Of a stretch of DNA of 64,000 nucleotides, positions 61,801-64,000 are shown piece by piece; positions within the stretch are counted from its first letter, which is position 1; each line of letters starts with the position of its first letter. Origin of the DNA: Sabellastarte sp. h YS-2021 (Eukaryota; Annelida; Polychaeta; Sabellida; Sabellidae); contig OZ024931.1 in assembly GCA_964017235.1 (NCBI GenBank), forward strand, positions 96,366,221 to 96,430,220. The letters run 5' to 3'. The notes beneath the pieces were generated by a model. The model was not told the origin of the DNA. It did no database searches and saw only the letters and a list, made by a program, of their open reading frames with translations. The translations under genes were made by a program, and so were the position numbers.

Positions 61801-63061
61801 CTAACACATTCATGCCCCTCAGTCTGTTTTCTACCATGTTCAGTGACTGGCGCGAGCTGATTAAGTGAGGGAGTGTCCACATGGTTTGGTTCGTGTTGGG
61901 GGCAAAGTATCTATATTCTCCAGTCTCAATGTTTCTCAGTATAAATCCCAGTGAAATATTGAGTTTAAATGCTGTTGTTTGCTGCTCATAAATGTCTCTT
62001 ATTCTTTCAATCATTGTGTTTATACCTTCTCTTAATCCATCTGTTGGTACATTGTAAAGAATGTGTCTCCCTCTATCCACTCTTTCAGGGGCCAAAATGA
62101 TACTGCTATTTCCCTCTTATCACCTTCCTCAAAGCTGTATCCCCAATATCTGTCCATGGAACCTGGGGCCGGTTTCATGAACAGACTTAAGCCTCACAAA
62201 CAAGCTGAACTTGAGACCTGGCTCAGTCACAGGCTCAAATTTGAGCCCATGAAGGAGGTGTCTCAAATTTGAGTCCAAGCTTTGATGCCAAAAAACACAT
62301 ACATAAAGCGATACAATTTGTTCCAAAATGAAATTGATAAATCTTGAAATCTTCTATTTTCATTTTATTTTGTAATTACAACCACATATTCAATATTTAC
62401 TAATAACAAAAGTCAATAGAATTGACATGCTTTATAGGCTATTATCAAGTGACAGGCCTCAAGGGTGGACTCAAAGCCAGACTCAACCTCAGTTGAGTCT
62501 CAATCTTATGGATCACTTAGAATAATATATTATCATATAATTTCTTTGTATTATGAGTATTAAAGATATTTAAAATGATAATAATCATGAAATATAACTT
62601 TTTAAAATAAAAATAAGCCCACTAAATATATGAAATGAGAATAAAAAGTTGAGACCATAACTTGAGACTGGTCTCAGCTGATCCACCCTTTGTGAAATCC
62701 ATTTGAGCCAAAAACTCAGCCGAGACAAAAGTCTCAGATTTGAGACCCTGACTCAGCCTTGAGTCTGGCTCAGTTTGAGACTTTTCATGAAACCGGCCCC
62801 AGTTGTAGTCCACCTCCATGCTGTAGGTTTCTATGGTAATGCAGTTGTCGTCTACTAGCACAAATTTGTCCACAGTGTCTGCAGCAATAACCTTGTCCCT
62901 GAGGCTGACTGTGTGTCTCTAGTCTTGGTCTCTTTTCTGGTGTGGGTTAGCTGCTTCTTAGAGTTTACAAATCTTTTGATGACGTTGACAATTGCCTTTG
63001 CACGAGAAAATTTTGAAGCAAAAAGGGCACTGTCAGTCATCCATCTCTTTGAAATAAACAT
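58838..63061 (-). pseudogene. Polinton protein-primed DNA polymerase B (family B, C-terminus missing)
   Basis: Reading leftward: N-terminal FVNSKKQLTHTRKETKTRD and VDKFVLVDDNCITIETYSME, a MITE (62162-62804), then a frame opened at 62095 (MAPERVDRGRHILYNVPTD is its 5' end). At 61510 comes the zinc-binding CQHCQKLFDHRGDWKQHQ, Exo I FIMYDFESLLLP and Exo II VLGFNSAKYDINLIKMEL. Then the TPR-like zone NIVGGPSIIFTRYH, polymerase motif A GYDCNALYLWAI, motif B KLLGNSAYRSM and motif C IEMDTDSAYFAI. Frameshifts lie near 61520, 60675, 60365, 60170 and 59700, and others between. The thumb region after motif C is absent where the LINE begins. It replicated the Polinton with a terminal protein. Confidence 0.85.
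62162..62804. mobile_element. MITE-like insertion with ~17-bp terminal inverted repeats
   Basis: Ends ggggccggtttcatgaa (62164-62180) and ttcatgaaaccggcccc (about 62784-62801) are exact inverses. The interior is AT-rich with several related words (ttgagtct, ctcaaatttgag, cagactcaa) in both orientations and no gene. Polymerase coding sequence stops at one end and resumes at the other. Superfamily is not certain. GGG-CC-GTTTCAT ends are seen in animal MITEs, but I would not assign a transposase. Confidence 0.75.
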
Positions 63062-63360
63062 TGGGTAGTCATGTATGTATTATATGTTTACATAGTTTGC
63101 AAATTATGGATAGGATAGTTTGAATAGTGTGAATACAAAGAGCAAAAGAATATCAATGCCGTGTTTAAAGTTGTTACATTTTGGCCGAAAAATTACATTT
63201 CCTAAAAGCAAAACCGTAACAATATTTATATGGATGGAAAGATCTTTTCAAGACGAATCCAATGATATCTTACTTTTAAAAATCCCCCCAATATTCGCAG
63301 AGAAATTGCCGAAAAACCAAACTGCTCACAAAAACAGTACTCACCTCTTTGCCTTCAGAT

Positions 63361-63556
63361 AAAATCTGGCGTGCACATGCGGGAATAAAAATGTAGGGGA
63401 AGTGCGCATGCGCGGTAAAAAATCTAGCATGCGCATGCACATGTAAAAAGTTGGAAATGAAGTGACATCACTTCTGTTGCTATGGTGACCATGATGATGT
63501 CACATGACCCCTCTCGACCAATCATATCGCTCAAAAATGGGGGGAAATATAAGTTT
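63361..63556. repeat. Right TIR of the Polinton, inner copy
   Basis: Inverse of the left TIR: gtgcgcatgcgcgg, agcatgcgcatgcac, agtgacatcacttctg, gctatggtgaccatgatgat, ctcgaccaatcatatcgctc and aaatataagtttctc. TGACGTCA of the left TIR appears as TGACATCA, consistent with CpG decay. Confidence 0.8.
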
Positions 63557-63600
63557 CTCTTTAAAATAAACAGTAGTCATGTATGTGTTATATATTTACA

Positions 63601-63824
63601 CAGTTTGCAAACTGCACATGCGCGAATAAAAATTTAGGGGAAGTGCGCATGTGCGAATTGAAATCTAGTGTGCGCATGCGCGAATAAAAATTTAGCGTGC
63701 GCATGCGTGGGATAAAATCTAGCGTGCGCATGATGACATCACTTCCGTCGCCATGGTGACCATGATGACATCACCTACATCTCGACCAATCAGATCACTC
63801 AAAAATGAGGAGGAATATAAGTTT
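63601..63824. repeat. Right TIR of the Polinton, outer copy
   Basis: Closer to the left TIR than the inner copy: cgtgcgcatgatgacatcac, ttccgtcgccatggtgacca, ctcgaccaatcagatcactc, gaggaatataagttt. Contains three to four GCGCATGCG-type words (63640-63725). Confidence 0.82.
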
Positions 63825-64000
63825 CTCTTTAAAATAAACAGTAGTCATGTATGTGTTATATGTTTACATAGTTTGCAAATTATGGGTAGGATAGTTTGAA
63901 TATTGTGAATACAAAGAGCAAAAGAATATCAATGCTGTGTTTAAAGTTGTTACATTTTGGCCGAAAAATGACATTTCTTAAAAGCAAACCCTAAAAATAT

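Larger units (their letters stand above)
23886..63824. mobile_element. Polinton/Maverick DNA transposon (polintovirus-like), degraded and broken by insertions
   Basis: It has terminal inverted repeats and the full Polinton gene set. Plus strand: retroviral-type integrase, a small conserved protein, minor capsid protein, basic protein, double jelly-roll major capsid protein, cysteine protease and packaging ATPase. Minus strand: protein-primed DNA polymerase B. Removing the nested DIRS-B (15.67 kb), array element (3.3 kb), LINE plus DIRS copy 3 (~9.7 kb) and MITE (0.64 kb) leaves roughly 10.6 kb, somewhat short of a typical 15-20 kb element. This fits the missing polymerase C-terminus. Each gene has stops or frameshifts, so the element is dead. 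The right end is tandemly duplicated, so its exact terminus is uncertain. Confidence 0.88.
63045..64000. repeat. Tandemly repeated right end of the Polinton (subterminal block + TIR)
   Basis: A block beginning ctctttRaaataaaca and gtagtcatgtatgt, with caaagagcaaaagaatatca and gttgttacattttggccg, starts at 63045 and again at 63827. A shortened version starts at 63557. Each of the first two is followed by a TIR copy (63361-63556 and 63601-63824). The third block runs off the window. Confidence 0.8.

Overview
The window reads as repeat-dense, transposon-dominated DNA from an invertebrate animal. A mollusc, probably a bivalve, is my best guess, because short hairpin-headed elements filled with ~130-170 bp tandem monomers sit beside DIRS retrotransposons and a Polinton. 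That assignment is inference. I recognise no host gene, tRNA, rRNA or CRISPR array. Everything I can name is mobile-element sequence, and almost all of it is decayed.

Layout. (1) 1-2.2 kb: hairpin-headed tandem arrays. (2) 2.23-10.08 kb: DIRS-type tyrosine-recombinase retrotransposon copy 1. It is decayed and carries its own ~1.96 kb tandem-array insertion. (3) 10.1-15.8 kb: further arrays with periods ~140, ~145 and ~320 bp. (4) 15.79-22.22 kb: DIRS copy 2, inserted inside a monomer of the 320-bp array. (5) 22.2-23.9 kb: arrays and unassigned sequence. (6) 23.89 to ~63.82 kb: one Polinton/Maverick with terminal inverted repeats. Plus-strand genes run integrase, a small conserved gene, minor capsid, basic protein, major capsid, protease and packaging ATPase. 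The protein-primed DNA polymerase B lies on the minus strand at the right.

The Polinton has been split by later insertions. A divergent DIRS element (DIRS-B, 25.17-40.84 kb, itself swollen by ~9 kb of arrays) sits in the integrase. A hairpin-headed array element (45.29-48.59 kb) sits in the ATPase. An L1/Tx1-like LINE on the minus strand (about 49.17-58.84 kb) abuts the truncated polymerase, and DIRS copy 3 (50.93-57.25 kb, the best preserved) is nested inside the LINE endonuclease. A 0.64 kb MITE-like insert lies in the polymerase N-terminus.

How the DIRS genes fit together. Copy 3 shows gag, then reverse transcriptase/RNase H/methyltransferase-like, then tyrosine recombinase, bounded by inverted terminal repeats with an internal complementary region that pairs with both ends. 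The most interesting signal is at the gag stop. In all three related copies it reads TGA-CAA-TTA, which matches the stop-CAR-YYA leaky-stop context. In the same frame just beyond it lies a cysteine-rich module whose cysteines are invariant in the three copies. That module is encoded over the RT frame, and in copy 3 the frame stays open to the end of the recombinase. This suggests a readthrough or dual-coding strategy.
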